From: Paracoccus sphaerophysae
GTDB taxonomy: Bacteria; Pseudomonadota; Alphaproteobacteria; Rhodobacterales; Rhodobacteraceae
DNA: 54,882 nt
Direction of reading: 5' to 3'
NCBI RefSeq assembly: GCF_000763805.1
Contig: NZ_JRKS01000017.1
Coordinates: forward strand, 1-54,882
Part shown: positions 7,102 to 16,261 of the stretch, piece after piece
How the letters are laid out: every line of letters starts with the position of its first letter
Numbering within the stretch: position 1 is the stretch's first letter
Program-made: the position numbers and the translations under genes
Notes under the pieces: generated by a model
Databases searched by the model: none
What the model saw: the letters and a program-made list of their open reading frames with translations, nothing else
Told to the model about the DNA's origin: nothing

Positions 7102-9288
7102 TCAGTACCGCAGGCGGGCGAATTGCGACCGGCCCGAGGCCTCGCGCGCCTCGCCCAGCGTGGTGACGCCCTGCCGCGCCAGCAGCGGGATCAGCCGCGT
7201 GAACACCTCGGCCGTCGCCCGCGCATCCCCCAGCGCGGTGTGCCGCCCGCCGATGGTGATGCCCAGCCGCGCGGCGATCGCCTCGAGGCTGTGGCTTTCC
7301 TCGGCGGGGTGGACCACCGACGACAGCAGCAGCGTGTCCAGCACCGGATGGTCGAAGACGCAGCCGGTCGCCGCCTCCTTGAGCTTGAGGAAGCGCATGT
7401 CGAAGGCGACGTTGTGGCCGACCAGCACGCTGCCCTGCGCAAAGCGGTGAAACACGGGCAGCGCCTGGGCGATGGTCGGCTGGCCGCGGACCATGTGCGG
7501 GTGGATGTGGTGGATCGGGATCCCGGCCTCGGGGATCGACCGCTGCGGATCGACCAGCTGGTCGATGGTCTCGCCAGTGAGGATGCGGCCGTTGACGATG
7601 CGCACGGCGCCGATCTGGATGATCTCGTCCCCGCCTGACGGGTCCAGCCCGGTCGTCTCGCAGTCGAAGACCGTGAAGGTCAGCCCGGCCAGCGGCTGGT
7701 CGTCCGAGGCGCTGCCCGCGCCGGCGGTGAACAGGTCGAAGTCGTAGAATTCGGGCCGGCTGCCGATCTGGGCAGCAGGCTCGGCGATGTCCACGGCGGC
7801 CAGCGGCAGCAGCATGCGGAAGAAGGGCTGCGCCGGCTCTCCGCCGATGCCGCGGCCGCGTTCCAGCCAGATCTCGCCGCCATGGCGTTCCACGATCTCG
7901 CGCGCCGAGGCGCCCAGCATCTGGCCGTCGGTCTCGACCGCCAGCGAGGGCAGCGCGGTCAGCCGCGCCGCATCCGGCGCCCCCGCCCCCGCGCGCCCGA
8001 CCCAGCCGAGATCCAGCAGCGCGCGCTGGTTGCCGCGGGTCAGCCGCAGCCACAGCACCGGGTCGTCCTGCAGGTCGCGCAGCTGCCGGGCGAGGAAATC
8101 CAGCGCCTGGATCAGCCCGAAACTGTCGATCCGCAGCCACAGGTCGTCCTCGACCGGGGCGGTGGTGATCGGCGTGCCGGTGGTCTCGCCCAAGCGGCGG
8201 ACGGCGGCGGCGATCAGGTCGCCGCCCAGCATGTCGTTCAGCGGCCAGCGGGTGGCGCGGGTCTGCAACTCGCCCTCGGCAATAGCGCCGATGCGCTCGC
8301 CCATCGCGGCCACCTCGTCGCGGACGATGGCGAGGAAGCGGTCGCGGTCCTCTGGGGCGAGGTCGCGGTAGTCCAGCATCTCCAGCGCCGCCTGCATGCT
8401 GGCGATGGCGGCGCGGCTCGATTCGGTCAGCCGCAGCAACGCCTCGTCCCGACGCGAGGATTGCTGCTGGTCCAGCGTGATGTCGTCGATCAGCAGCACA
8501 TAGCCGGTGACCGGGCCGCCCTCGCCCTCGCCGTGATCGGAGCGGCGGATCGGCGACAGGCTCACGCGCAGCAGATGGCCGCCGCGGGCGGTGGTCACGA
8601 ACTGCGCCACCGCCGCGGCCGCGGCCACCCCGCGCGCCATCCGCCCCTCGACGGTTTCCAGCGCATGGGCGATGGCGGCCTTGTCCAGCAGGTCGTGGAC
8701 CGACCGGCCGAGGCCGATCAGCGAGCCGTTCTCGAACCCCTGCCCGGCCAGCCGGCGGACCAGATCCCGCGCCTGGCCGTTATACAGCAGCACGCTGCCA
8801 TCGCGGTTGCACACGATCACCGCCTGGCTCAGCTCGGCCATCAGCGCCGCCAGCTGGTCACGCTGGTCCGAGACCGAGCGGCTCGCCTCGTCCACCAGCC
8901 GCGCCATGTCCATCCGCAGCTCGTCGCGCTGGGCGGCCATGTGTTCGAATTCGCGGCCGACCAGACGCAGCATCGGCGCGGCGTCCTCGCTTAGCGGCAG
9001 GCTCGTCACGCTCATGTCCGAAGTCATGATCCGCGCCGCGTTCAGCAGCTTGGCCGGACCCAGCACATGCACCCGCCACAGCCGGTGCATCACCCAGGCC
9101 CCCGCGGCCAGAGCTGCCAGCCACAGGGACAGCAGCACCATCGCGACCGGCTGCACCACCTGCGGCGCCACCGCGATCCCCGATCCGCCGGTGACGAGCC
9201 CCACCAGCAGCAGCGTCACGGCCAGCCACAAGGCCAGCGCCAGCCCGGGCGCGAGCAGGACCAGGATCAGCCGGCGCGTCAGCCTCAT
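7102..9288 (-). CDS. Membrane PAS/degenerate histidine-kinase module fused to DEDDh 3'-5' exonuclease
   Basis: 728 residues. Two N-terminal transmembrane helices (about 8-34 and 48-68) are followed by a linker, a PAS-like domain (about 155-270), a kinase-like region (about 280-500) and a DnaQ-family exonuclease (about 535-705). The exonuclease is intact: FDCETTGLD (Asp, Glu), GHNVAFDMRFL (Asp) and GRHTALGDARAT (His and Asp) supply the DEDDh set. The kinase-like region lacks the phospho-accepting His (LTESSRAAIASMQAALEML) and the Asn of the N box (FGLIQALDFLARQL), but keeps a tail like EIVERHGGEIWLERG. It is therefore probably a sensory or dimerisation scaffold, not a kinase. The start overlaps the response-regulator stop by 4 bp. 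The substrate is unknown; often annotated simply as DNA polymerase III epsilon-like. Confidence 0.85.
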   Translation of the reverse strand: MRLTRRLILVLLAPGLALALWLAVTLLLVGLVTGGSGIAVAPQVVQPVAMVLLSLWLAALAAGAWVMHRLWRVHVLGPAKLLNAARIMTSDMSVTSLPLSEDAAPMLRLVGREFEHMAAQRDELRMDMARLVDEASRSVSDQRDQLAALMAELSQAVIVCNRDGSVLLYNGQARDLVRRLAGQGFENGSLIGLGRSVHDLLDKAAIAHALETVEGRMARGVAAAAAVAQFVTTARGGHLLRVSLSPIRRSDHGEGEGGPVTGYVLLIDDITLDQQQSSRRDEALLRLTESSRAAIASMQAALEMLDYRDLAPEDRDRFLAIVRDEVAAMGERIGAIAEGELQTRATRWPLNDMLGGDLIAAAVRRLGETTGTPITTAPVEDDLWLRIDSFGLIQALDFLARQLRDLQDDPVLWLRLTRGNQRALLDLGWVGRAGAGAPDAARLTALPSLAVETDGQMLGASAREIVERHGGEIWLERGRGIGGEPAQPFFRMLLPLAAVDIAEPAAQIGSRPEFYDFDLFTAGAGSASDDQPLAGLTFTVFDCETTGLDPSGGDEIIQIGAVRIVNGRILTGETIDQLVDPQRSIPEAGIPIHHIHPHMVRGQPTIAQALPVFHRFAQGSVLVGHNVAFDMRFLKLKEAATGCVFDHPVLDTLLLSSVVHPAEESHSLEAIAARLGITIGGRHTALGDARATAEVFTRLIPLLARQGVTTLGEAREASGRSQFARLRY

Positions 9289-9650
9289 GCCAGAAGCTCA
9301 CCCACGCGCTGGACCAGCTCCTGGGTCGAGAACGGCTTGATGACATAGGCGTCGGCGCCGGCGCCCATGCCGCGGGCCACGTCGGTGTCGCGGCCCTTGG
9401 CGGTCAGCATCACGATGCGGGTGCCGGCGAGGTCGGGATCGGCGCGCACGGCCTCGCATACCTCGAAGCCCGACATGCCGGGCATCATCCCGTCCAGCAG
9501 CACCAGCGCCGGGCGGCTGGCCCTGATCGTCGCCAGAGCCTCGGTGCCGTCGCGGGCGACGAGAACGTCGTAGCCCTCGCGCTTCATCATGAATTCCAGC
9601 GAGACGACGATATTCGGCTCGTCATCGGCAATCAGGATTCGGTGGCTCAT
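9285..9650 (-). CDS. Single-domain (receiver-only) response regulator
   Basis: 121 residues, just one CheY-like receiver. Acidic pocket Asp9/Asp10 (ILIADDEPN), phospho-acceptor Asp53 (LVLLDGMMPG), conserved Thr in IVMLTAKG and Lys in YVIKPFS are all present, so it should be phosphorylatable. There is no output domain. It overlaps by 4 bp both the upstream sensor kinase gene and the downstream exonuclease-fusion gene, so the three are co-translated. The obvious phosphodonor is the neighbouring kinase; the target must be another protein, and the exonuclease-fusion protein is the nearest candidate (inference). Confidence 0.9.
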   Translation of the reverse strand: MSHRILIADDEPNIVVSLEFMMKREGYDVLVARDGTEALATIRASRPALVLLDGMMPGMSGFEVCEAVRADPDLAGTRIVMLTAKGRDTDVARGMGAGADAYVIKPFSTQELVQRVGELLA

Positions 9651-12370
9651 CTCGCTTCCCCCTCGCGGCGATCATAGGGCAGACGAAAGGCGAATGTCGC
9701 CCCCTGTCCGGGGGCGGAATCGACCCAGATCTCGCCCCCGAAATGTTCGATGATGCGGCGGCTGATGGGCAGGCCCAGCCCGGTGCCGCCGGGGTGACCC
9801 GCGGCCTCGCCCACCTGCCGGAACCGTTCGAATACGGCGTCCTGGTCCTCGGGCGCGATGCCGCGGCCGTCGTCGGACACCCGCAGGGTCAGGGAATCGG
9901 GGCCGGCGTCCAGCGCGACCGTCACCCGCGCGCGGGCGAACTTGGCGGCGTTCGACAGCAGGTTCAGCACCACCTGGGTCAGCCGGTCGGGATCGGCGCG
10001 GATCACCAGCGCCGCGGGCGGCAGCTGCAGGTCGACCCCGATGCCGCGGTCCTGGAACAGCGCCTCGGTCGCGCGCACGGCGTCGCTGACCAGGGTGCGC
10101 ATGTCGACATCCTCGCTGTGCCAGTCGGCATGACCGGATTCCAGCTTGGCCATGTCCAGCACCTGGTTCACCAGCCGGCTCAGCCGCTGCGATTCCGCGA
10201 CCACGATGCGCAGGAACTCGGCCCGCTGGGGCTCCTCCATGTCGGGCGCATCCAGCATCAGCTCGCTGAGCGCGCGGATCGAGGTCAGGGGCGTGCGCAG
10301 CTCATGGGTGATCGAGGACATGAACTCGTCCTTCATGTGATCGAGGCTGCGCAGCGCCTCGTTCGCCGCGCGCAGTTCGGCCGTCGCCGCCTCGAGCGAG
10401 GCGGATTTCTCCTCGAGGGCGCGGGCATAGCCGCGGATCTGCGAAGCCTCGTCGAGGATTTCCAGCACGTCGGCCACGGCCAGCGGTTCCTCCTGCACGA
10501 CCGAGGCGACCATGACCCGGGCCGAGGCGCTGCCGATCGCGCCGGCGATCTGGCGTTCGACCTGATCGACCATGCGGGCGTCAGCGAAGGGCGCGGCCGC
10601 GGCGGCGCCGGTTTCGGCGACGATCTGGTCGGCGCGGGCCGGTCCCAGCAGACGGCGGGCCAGCGCCATCAGGTCGGCGGTCCGCGCCCGGCCGCGCCAG
10701 AACACCGGCACCGCCGCGGCCTCGCCCCGGTCATAGACGTCGACGAACAGCACCGCCTGGCTCGCCTCGCGCGCCGAGGCCGGGCGGGCCAGCGACAGCA
10801 CCACGTACAGCCCGATATTGGCCAGCATCGACCAGAACAGCGCGTGGGTCAGGTTGTCGAAGCCCGACAGCCCGAACAGCCGCTCTGGCGCCAGCCAGCC
10901 GATGCCGAACGGCCCGTCGAGGATGCCCGCGGGCAGCCAGCCTGACTTGACCATCGAGGGCAGCATCAGCGTATAGCCCCAGACCGCAAACCCGCCCAGC
11001 AGCCCGGCCATCGCACCCCGCCCCGTCGCGCCGCGCCAGTAGATGCCGCCCAGCAGCGCCGGCGCGAACTGCGCCACCGCGGCAAAGCTGATCAGCCCGA
11101 TCGAGACCAGCGCATAGACGTCTCCGGCGACGCGGAAGTAGACGTAGCCCAGCAGCAGCACCGCGACGATGGCGGCGCGACGGATGTTCAGCAGCAGCCG
11201 CGTGACGTCCGGGCCGCGCCCCTGCCCGACCTTGCCCAGACGCAGCAGCGCAGGCATCACCAGGTCGTTGCAGACCATCGTCGACACCGCCACGGTTTCC
11301 ACGATCAGCATCCCGGTCGCCGCCGACAGCCCGCCCAGATAGGCCAGCAGCGCCAGCCCGGTCGCGCCCTGGGCCAGCGGCAGCGAGATCACGAAGGTCT
11401 CCGGGTCGGCGCCGCCGGGGTCAAAGATCAGCAGCCCGCCGATGGCCAGAGGCAGCACGAACAGGTTGATCGCCAGCAGATAGGCCGCAAAGACCCACGC
11501 GGCGCGCAGGATGTGACGCTCCTCGACGCATTCGACAACCATCATCTGGAACTGCCGGGGCAGCAGCAGGACCGACAGCATGGCGAGCATCGTCATCGCG
11601 AACCACTGCGCCGCGGCAAAGCCCGTCCCCGGCGCCGCCCCCGCGGCCGCGCCCCCCAGCCGCATCAGCGGCGCGAGGTCGGGCGAGGCCGCGGCCCGCG
11701 CCCAGATGTCGGTGGGGCCGTCGAACAACCCCCAGGTCACATAGGCGCCGACGACCAGAAAGGCGCCCAGCTTGACCAGCGATTCCAGCGCTACGGCGGC
11801 GACCATGCCCTCGTGCCGCTCGGACAGGTCGAGGTGCCGGGTGCCGAAGACGATGGTGAAGGCCGCGAGCCCCAGCGTCACCCCCAGCGTGCCGTCCTGC
11901 CACCAGTGGGCGGGGGTGAAACGGTCCCCGGCGAGGATCTCGTAGCCCGCCGACACCGCCTTCACCTGCAGCGCGATATAGGGGATGATGCCGACCACCG
12001 TGACCAGCGTCACCGCCGCGGCCAGCGCCGGGCTCTTGCCATAGCGGCTGGCGATGAAGTCGGCGATCGAGGTGATGCGGTAGCTTTGCGCGATCCGCAC
12101 CATCTTGCGCAGCACCACCCAGGCCAGCGTCATCGCCAGCGTCGGCCCAAGATAGATCGGCAGGAACCAGATGCCCCCGGCTGCCGCCCGCCCGACGCTG
12201 CCGAAATAGGTCCAGGCCGTGCAATAGACCGCCCAGGACAGGGCATAGACCCACGGATTGGCGATGATCGAGCGCCCGGCCCGGCCGCGCCGCTCGGCAT
12301 AGGCCGCGACGACGAACAGCAGGCCCAGATAGGCCACCAGCGTGACGAGAACGGCGGAGGGCCCGATCAT
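9647..12370 (-). CDS. Sodium/solute symporter-type sensor histidine kinase (CbrA/CrbS-like)
   Basis: 907 residues. The N-terminal half (about 1-510) is a multi-helix SSS-family transporter domain (for example YALSWAVYCTAWTYFGSVGR and IADFIASRYGK). A linker and coiled coil follow, then a HisKA domain with the phospho-accepting His at about residue 689 (MSSITHELRTPLTSIR) and an HATPase domain with the N box QVVLNLLSNAAKFAR and GTGLGLPIS. It is therefore an active kinase, unlike the neighbouring fusion. In this architecture the transporter-like part senses or carries a small metabolite; its place beside acs and actP points to acetate or its consequences. CrbS of Vibrio, which controls acs, has the same layout. 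No receiver is fused; the partner is the overlapping receiver gene. Confidence 0.9.
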   Translation of the reverse strand: MIGPSAVLVTLVAYLGLLFVVAAYAERRGRAGRSIIANPWVYALSWAVYCTAWTYFGSVGRAAAGGIWFLPIYLGPTLAMTLAWVVLRKMVRIAQSYRITSIADFIASRYGKSPALAAAVTLVTVVGIIPYIALQVKAVSAGYEILAGDRFTPAHWWQDGTLGVTLGLAAFTIVFGTRHLDLSERHEGMVAAVALESLVKLGAFLVVGAYVTWGLFDGPTDIWARAAASPDLAPLMRLGGAAAGAAPGTGFAAAQWFAMTMLAMLSVLLLPRQFQMMVVECVEERHILRAAWVFAAYLLAINLFVLPLAIGGLLIFDPGGADPETFVISLPLAQGATGLALLAYLGGLSAATGMLIVETVAVSTMVCNDLVMPALLRLGKVGQGRGPDVTRLLLNIRRAAIVAVLLLGYVYFRVAGDVYALVSIGLISFAAVAQFAPALLGGIYWRGATGRGAMAGLLGGFAVWGYTLMLPSMVKSGWLPAGILDGPFGIGWLAPERLFGLSGFDNLTHALFWSMLANIGLYVVLSLARPASAREASQAVLFVDVYDRGEAAAVPVFWRGRARTADLMALARRLLGPARADQIVAETGAAAAAPFADARMVDQVERQIAGAIGSASARVMVASVVQEEPLAVADVLEILDEASQIRGYARALEEKSASLEAATAELRAANEALRSLDHMKDEFMSSITHELRTPLTSIRALSELMLDAPDMEEPQRAEFLRIVVAESQRLSRLVNQVLDMAKLESGHADWHSEDVDMRTLVSDAVRATEALFQDRGIGVDLQLPPAALVIRADPDRLTQVVLNLLSNAAKFARARVTVALDAGPDSLTLRVSDDGRGIAPEDQDAVFERFRQVGEAAGHPGGTGLGLPISRRIIEHFGGEIWVDSAPGQGATFAFRLPYDRREGEAR

Positions 12371-12374
12371 GGGC

Positions 12375-12608
12375 CTAGCGCCGGCCGCCGCCGCCCGGCG
12401 CGCGGGACAGCAGCGCCAGCGCGACGATCAGCGCCGCCCAGATGGCGAACAGGGCGACGGCGAGGACCGGCAGCCCCAGCACCGTCGCCGGCCGGTCCCA
12501 CAGCAGCAGCAGCGGAAAGTTCAGCACCAGGGCGGCGGCTGCGAACAGCGCGATCAGCGGACCGGGGGCCGGGCCCGAGCGCGCCTCGGGGCGGCGGTCC
12601 CGGGTCAT
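12375..12608 (-). CDS. Small two-helix membrane protein
   Basis: 77 residues, with an Arg/Pro-rich cytoplasmic N-terminus and two predicted transmembrane helices (LIALFAAAALVLNFPLLLLW and LAVALFAIWAALIVALALL), ending in Gly/Arg. The start overlaps the stop of the CBS/nucleotidyltransferase gene (ATGA), and the sensor kinase starts 4 bp after its stop, so tight coupling supports a real gene. Small proteins of this kind commonly precede SSS-type sensor kinases and might be accessory subunits (inference). No catalytic motif is seen. Confidence 0.7.
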   Translation of the reverse strand: MTRDRRPEARSGPAPGPLIALFAAAALVLNFPLLLLWDRPATVLGLPVLAVALFAIWAALIVALALLSRAPGGGGRR

Positions 12609-14056
12609 GTCGAAAGCCTGAACTGCTGGCTGATCCAGTCGCGGAAATCACGCACGATCCCCAGCGAATCCTTCAGCGCCTGCCGGTCCAGCGTGCCCAT
12701 GTCCTCCAGCCGGATCAGGTTGTCGGGCGTCCGCCCCTGGGCGATCTGGGCCAGGTTGTTGTCGAGCTTGGCGCCCATCAGGAAATGCAGCGCGTCGGTC
12801 AGGTCGCGCGCCATCGGGGCGGGCAGCCGCCGCTGTTCGGCCAGCGCGGCCAGCCGTTCGGCGGTGGGCAGCGCCGCGATGCCGTGTTTCAGCGCCAGCG
12901 CGCGGGCGCCCTGCACGATCGGAAAGATACCCAGCTTCTTGAGGTCGATCTCGGCCGAGGCCCGTCCCCGCATCCCCGGCAGCCGGGTCCACCAGCTGCG
13001 GTCATCCGAAAAGCTGTTCACCGAGGCGGCGAAGCGCGCGAGATAAGCGTCGCTGTCCGACATCAGCCGCTGCATGTGGCCCTTGGCTTCGTCCAGCAGC
13101 CGCGCGTCACCGGCGACCGCCAGCGCGTCCATGAAGATGGCAAGGTTCATCGGCCCCTCGGGGTCCTCGCCATAGATCCAGCGGCCGATGGTCTGGCGAT
13201 AGCCCGACACGGTCTGCCGCCAGACCGGGGTCCTTGCCATAATCCCGCCCGGACAGGGCGGATAGCCGAAATCGACCAGCGCGGCGGTGAAGGCCTCGGC
13301 CGCCGGCGCGGCAGCGGCGGGGTCCACGTCGTCGGCCAGGATCAGCCCGTTATCCTGGTCGGTGCGGATGATCTGTTCGCCCCGCCCCTCGCTGCCCATC
13401 ACGATCAGGCAGGACCGCGCCCGCAGGTCCTCGGGCGAGACCAGTTCCCACAGGCGGCGGAAAACGGCGCGGTTCAGCTCGCCCACCAGCTCGGCGATGA
13501 CCTCGACACGCACCCCGTCGGCGTGCAGGACCCGGATCAGCGGCTCGATCTGGTCGGCGGCGGCTTTCAGTTCCGGGATCGAGGCGGCCTCGGCGGCCTC
13601 GACGGCGATGAGATGCGAGTGGTTGGCGACGAAGCCCATCAGGTCGAGCTGACTCAGCACGCCGGCCACGGCGCCCGCGTCGTCACGCACCACCAGCCGG
13701 TGGACGCGGTGACGCAGCATCAGGATCATCGCCTGGAACAGGTCGTCCCCGATCGGGATCGAGACGGCGGGAAAGCTCGCGATCTCGTCCACCCGGATCG
13801 CCGCGGGCGGGCGATCCATCAGCAGCACGTCGCGCAGGTTGGTGGTGGTGAAGATGCCCAGCCGGTCGCCGTCCCGGACCAGCGCATCGCCGATGTCGCG
13901 CGCCGCCAGTTCGCGGCACAGCGTCACGAGGTCGGTCGCGCCGTCGACGAAGTACGGCTTGCGCAGGAACGCATCCCCCACGCGCGAGGACATCAGCGAC
14001 AGCGATTCCCGCTGGGCGTGGCCGCCCGAGGCGGCGGTCAGCGCGGCCCGCGGCAT
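12605..14056 (-). CDS. CBS-pair / DUF294 nucleotidyltransferase-fold regulatory protein
   Basis: About 483 residues. Order: two CBS domains (YFVDGATDLVTLCRELAARD; then VDEIASFPAVSIPIGDDLFQ and HRLVVRDDAGAVAGVLSQLD), a GlnD-like nucleotidyltransferase region with MGSEGRGEQIIRTDQDNGLI, and a helical DUF294 C-terminal domain. The GSEGR...DQDN pattern carries the expected acidic metal ligands. CBS pairs usually bind adenine nucleotides, so it may sense energy state next to ATP-consuming acs; the reaction is unknown. The frame stays open far upstream but that part is antisense shadow inside actP. I placed the start at 14056; the ATG at 13993 (462 residues) is a serious alternative because the hairpin at 14063-14084 abuts the first start. 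Confidence 0.85.
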   Translation of the reverse strand: MPRAALTAASGGHAQRESLSLMSSRVGDAFLRKPYFVDGATDLVTLCRELAARDIGDALVRDGDRLGIFTTTNLRDVLLMDRPPAAIRVDEIASFPAVSIPIGDDLFQAMILMLRHRVHRLVVRDDAGAVAGVLSQLDLMGFVANHSHLIAVEAAEAASIPELKAAADQIEPLIRVLHADGVRVEVIAELVGELNRAVFRRLWELVSPEDLRARSCLIVMGSEGRGEQIIRTDQDNGLILADDVDPAAAAPAAEAFTAALVDFGYPPCPGGIMARTPVWRQTVSGYRQTIGRWIYGEDPEGPMNLAIFMDALAVAGDARLLDEAKGHMQRLMSDSDAYLARFAASVNSFSDDRSWWTRLPGMRGRASAEIDLKKLGIFPIVQGARALALKHGIAALPTAERLAALAEQRRLPAPMARDLTDALHFLMGAKLDNNLAQIAQGRTPDNLIRLEDMGTLDRQALKDSLGIVRDFRDWISQQFRLST

Positions 14057-14062
14057 GGAAAC

Positions 14063-14084
14063 GGCCGGACCCTTCGGTCCGGCC
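14063..14084 (-). terminator. Perfect hairpin between actP and the CBS/nucleotidyltransferase gene
   Basis: GGCCGGACC (14063-14071) and GGTCCGGCC (14076-14084) form a 9-bp perfect stem with a 4-nt loop, 29 bp past the actP stop. On the transcribed strand it is followed by only three T residues, so it is more likely an attenuator or processing barrier that lowers expression of the distal regulatory genes than a full terminator. Confidence 0.5.
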
Positions 14085-14112
14085 GCCTTCCCGTTCGTGG
14101 ACGGATCGTCCG

Positions 14113-15846
14113 TCAATGCGCCGAGGCCTCGGAGGCGCCGATCCCGGTTTCCGACCGGACTTCCTGCGCCAGGTAGCCGGCCTTGTCGATCGCCGCGCGG
14201 CGGCTCTTGTCGGTGACCGAGAACAGCCAGATCCCCAGGAACGCCAGCGTCATCGAGAACAGCGCGGGCGAGGTATAGGGGAACGGCGCCGAGCCCTTGG
14301 GATTGCCCAGCGTGGCCTCCCACACCGACGGCGACAGCACCGTCAGCACGACCGACGAGATCAGCCCGAGGAAGCCGCCGATCACGGCGCCGCGGGTGGT
14401 CATGCCCTTCCACAGGATCGACAGGAACAGCACCGGGAAGTTGGCCGAGGCCGCGATCGCAAAGGCCAGCGACACCATGAAGGCGATGTTCTGTTTTTCG
14501 AACGCGATCCCCAGGATCACCGCGACGATGCCCAGGGCAATCGTGGTGATCTTGGACACCCGCAGTTCGGACGCGCTGTCGGCCCGGCCCTTCTTCACGA
14601 CGCTCTGGTAGATGTCGTGGGACACCGCCGATGCGCCCGACAGCGTCAGCCCGGCGACCACCGCGAGGATGGTCGCGAAGGCCACCGCCGAGATGAAGCC
14701 CAGGAAGACGTTGCCGCCGACCGCGTTGGCCAGATGGACCGCGGCCATGTTGCTGCCGCCGATCAGGCCGGGGACGCCGTCCTTCATCTCCAGGAAGCTG
14801 GGATTGGTCAGCACGAACACGATCGCGCCGAAGCCGATGATGAAGGTCAGCATGTAGAAATAGCCAATCCAGATCGTCGCCCACATCACCGACTTGCGCG
14901 CTTCCTTGGCCGAGGGGACGGTGAAGAAGCGCATCAGGATGTGCGGCAGACCGGCGGTCCCGAACATCAGCGCCATGCCGAAGCTGATCGCCGAGATCGG
15001 GTCCTTGACGAAGTTCCCTGGCCCCATGATCGACTGGCCCGCGGCCGCCGCCTCCTCAGCGGTTTTGCCTTCGGCCGCGGCAAGGTCGGTCTTGATCCGC
15101 ACCGATTCGGCGAACAGCCGCTCGAAGCTGAAGCCGAAGGCCGACATCACCATGAAGGCCATGAAGGACGCGCCGCCCAGCAGCAGGCAGGCCTTGATGA
15201 TCTGCACCCAGGTGGTCGCGGTCATGCCGCCGAACAGCACATAGACCATCATCAGCGCGCCGACGATGACCACGGCCATCCAGTATTCCAGGCCGAACAG
15301 CAGCTTGATCAGCTGGCCCGCGCCGACCATCTGGGCGATCAGGTAGAACGCCACCACGACCAGGGTCGAGATCGCCGCGAACAGCCGCACCGGCGTCTGT
15401 TCAAAGCGGAAGGCGGCCACGTCGGCAAAGGTGAACTTGCCGAGGTTGCGCAGCTTTTCGGCCATCAGGAAGGTCAGGATCGGCCAGCCGACCAGGAAGC
15501 CGATCGAATAGATCAGCCCGTCGAAGCCGTTGGCCATCACCGCCGCCGAGATCCCCAGGAACGAGGCCGCCGACATGTAGTCGCCGGCGATCGCCAGACC
15601 GTTCTGGAAGCCCGAGATGCCGCCGCCGGCCGTATAGAAGTCGGCCGCCGACTTGGTGCGCCCGGCCGCCCACTTGGTGATGAACAGGGTCAGCACCACG
15701 AACAGGCCGAACATGCCGATCGCGGTCCAGTTGGTCGCCTGCTTGGTGACCTCGCCCTCCAGCGCGCCGGCGGCCATCACGGCCGAGGGGGCGACCAGCA
15801 GGGTCGACATGCCGAGAAACCGGCCAGGGGTCATGGTCGGCCTCAT
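14113..15846 (-). CDS. actP: Cation/acetate symporter ActP
   Basis: 577 residues of the SSS family, importing acetate and short monocarboxylates with a cation across the inner membrane. An N-terminal hydrophobic signal-like segment ([16 protein letters not shown]) is followed by about 13 helices. The stretch [20 protein letters not shown] and [11 protein letters not shown] is characteristic of ActP. The length fits E. coli ActP (549) plus a short extension. The start overlaps the DUF485 gene stop by 4 bp; an in-frame Met at 15834 is an alternative. It is co-directional with acs upstream, the classic acs-DUF485-actP order, so import and activation are co-expressed. Confidence 0.95.
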   Translation of the reverse strand: MRPTMTPGRFLGMSTLLVAPSAVMAAGALEGEVTKQATNWTAIGMFGLFVVLTLFITKWAAGRTKSAADFYTAGGGISGFQNGLAIAGDYMSAASFLGISAAVMANGFDGLIYSIGFLVGWPILTFLMAEKLRNLGKFTFADVAAFRFEQTPVRLFAAISTLVVVAFYLIAQMVGAGQLIKLLFGLEYWMAVVIVGALMMVYVLFGGMTATTWVQIIKACLLLGGASFMAFMVMSAFGFSFERLFAESVRIKTDLAAAEGKTAEEAAAAGQSIMGPGNFVKDPISAISFGMALMFGTAGLPHILMRFFTVPSAKEARKSVMWATIWIGYFYMLTFIIGFGAIVFVLTNPSFLEMKDGVPGLIGGSNMAAVHLANAVGGNVFLGFISAVAFATILAVVAGLTLSGASAVSHDIYQSVVKKGRADSASELRVSKITTIALGIVAVILGIAFEKQNIAFMVSLAFAIAASANFPVLFLSILWKGMTTRGAVIGGFLGLISSVVLTVLSPSVWEATLGNPKGSAPFPYTSPALFSMTLAFLGIWLFSVTDKSRRAAIDKAGYLAQEVRSETGIGASEASAH

Positions 15847-16151
15847 TTCAGCGCCTCTCGCTTCACACGCTCGGTCAGGTCGTCATATTCGCTGTTGGCG
15901 CGCATGACGTAGATCGCCGTCACGACGATGGTGAACAGGATGACGCCAAAGCCGACCGGGATGCCCCAGGTCGTCACGCCGCTGCCGATGCGTTTGGCCA
16001 GCAGCGCCTTGTCAAAGGCGATGATGGCGATGAAGCCGTAATAGACCACCAGCATGGCGATGGTCAGCAGCCACCCGAAACGAAGCCGTTTTGATCTCAG
16101 CTCCTGATAGTTCGGGTCGGCAGCGATGCGTTCCAGCATGCTGTCCTGCAT
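15843..16151 (-). CDS. DUF485 inner-membrane protein (YjcH family)
   Basis: 102 residues with two transmembrane helices ([20 protein letters not shown] and [20 protein letters not shown]) and a charged C-terminus, typical of DUF485 proteins that always sit between acs and actP. They are believed to assist or form a complex with ActP; the biochemical role is not established. I chose the ATG at 16151 because GGAGG lies about 11 bp upstream and family members begin close to MQDS; an in-frame ATG at 16181 would add ten residues lacking conservation. Confidence 0.9.
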   Translation of the reverse strand: MQDSMLERIAADPNYQELRSKRLRFGWLLTIAMLVVYYGFIAIIAFDKALLAKRIGSGVTTWGIPVGFGVILFTIVVTAIYVMRANSEYDDLTERVKREALK

Positions 16152-16222
16152 TGGAATTGTCCCTCCTCCAGTCCTCGTCAATGTGCCGGCTGCGTTTCAT
16201 CCGCGTCCCGGCGGGTCGTCGC

Positions 16223-16250
16223 GGGTCGCGCGCGCGATGTGGCGCGACCC
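16223..16250 (-). terminator. Hairpin between acs and the DUF485 gene
   Basis: GGGTCGCGC (16223-16231) pairs perfectly with GCGCGACCC (16242-16250) around a 10-nt loop, 11 bp beyond the acs stop. No T-run follows on the transcribed strand. It may reduce read-through or protect the acs mRNA 3' end, so that acs is made in excess over actP. Confidence 0.4.
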
Positions 16251-16261
16251 TGCGGCGATTC

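Noticed and set aside
12605..14884. 759-residue version of the CBS/nucleotidyltransferase protein
   Set aside because: The extra 276 N-terminal residues are antisense-type shadow inside actP, with no CBS or other domain.
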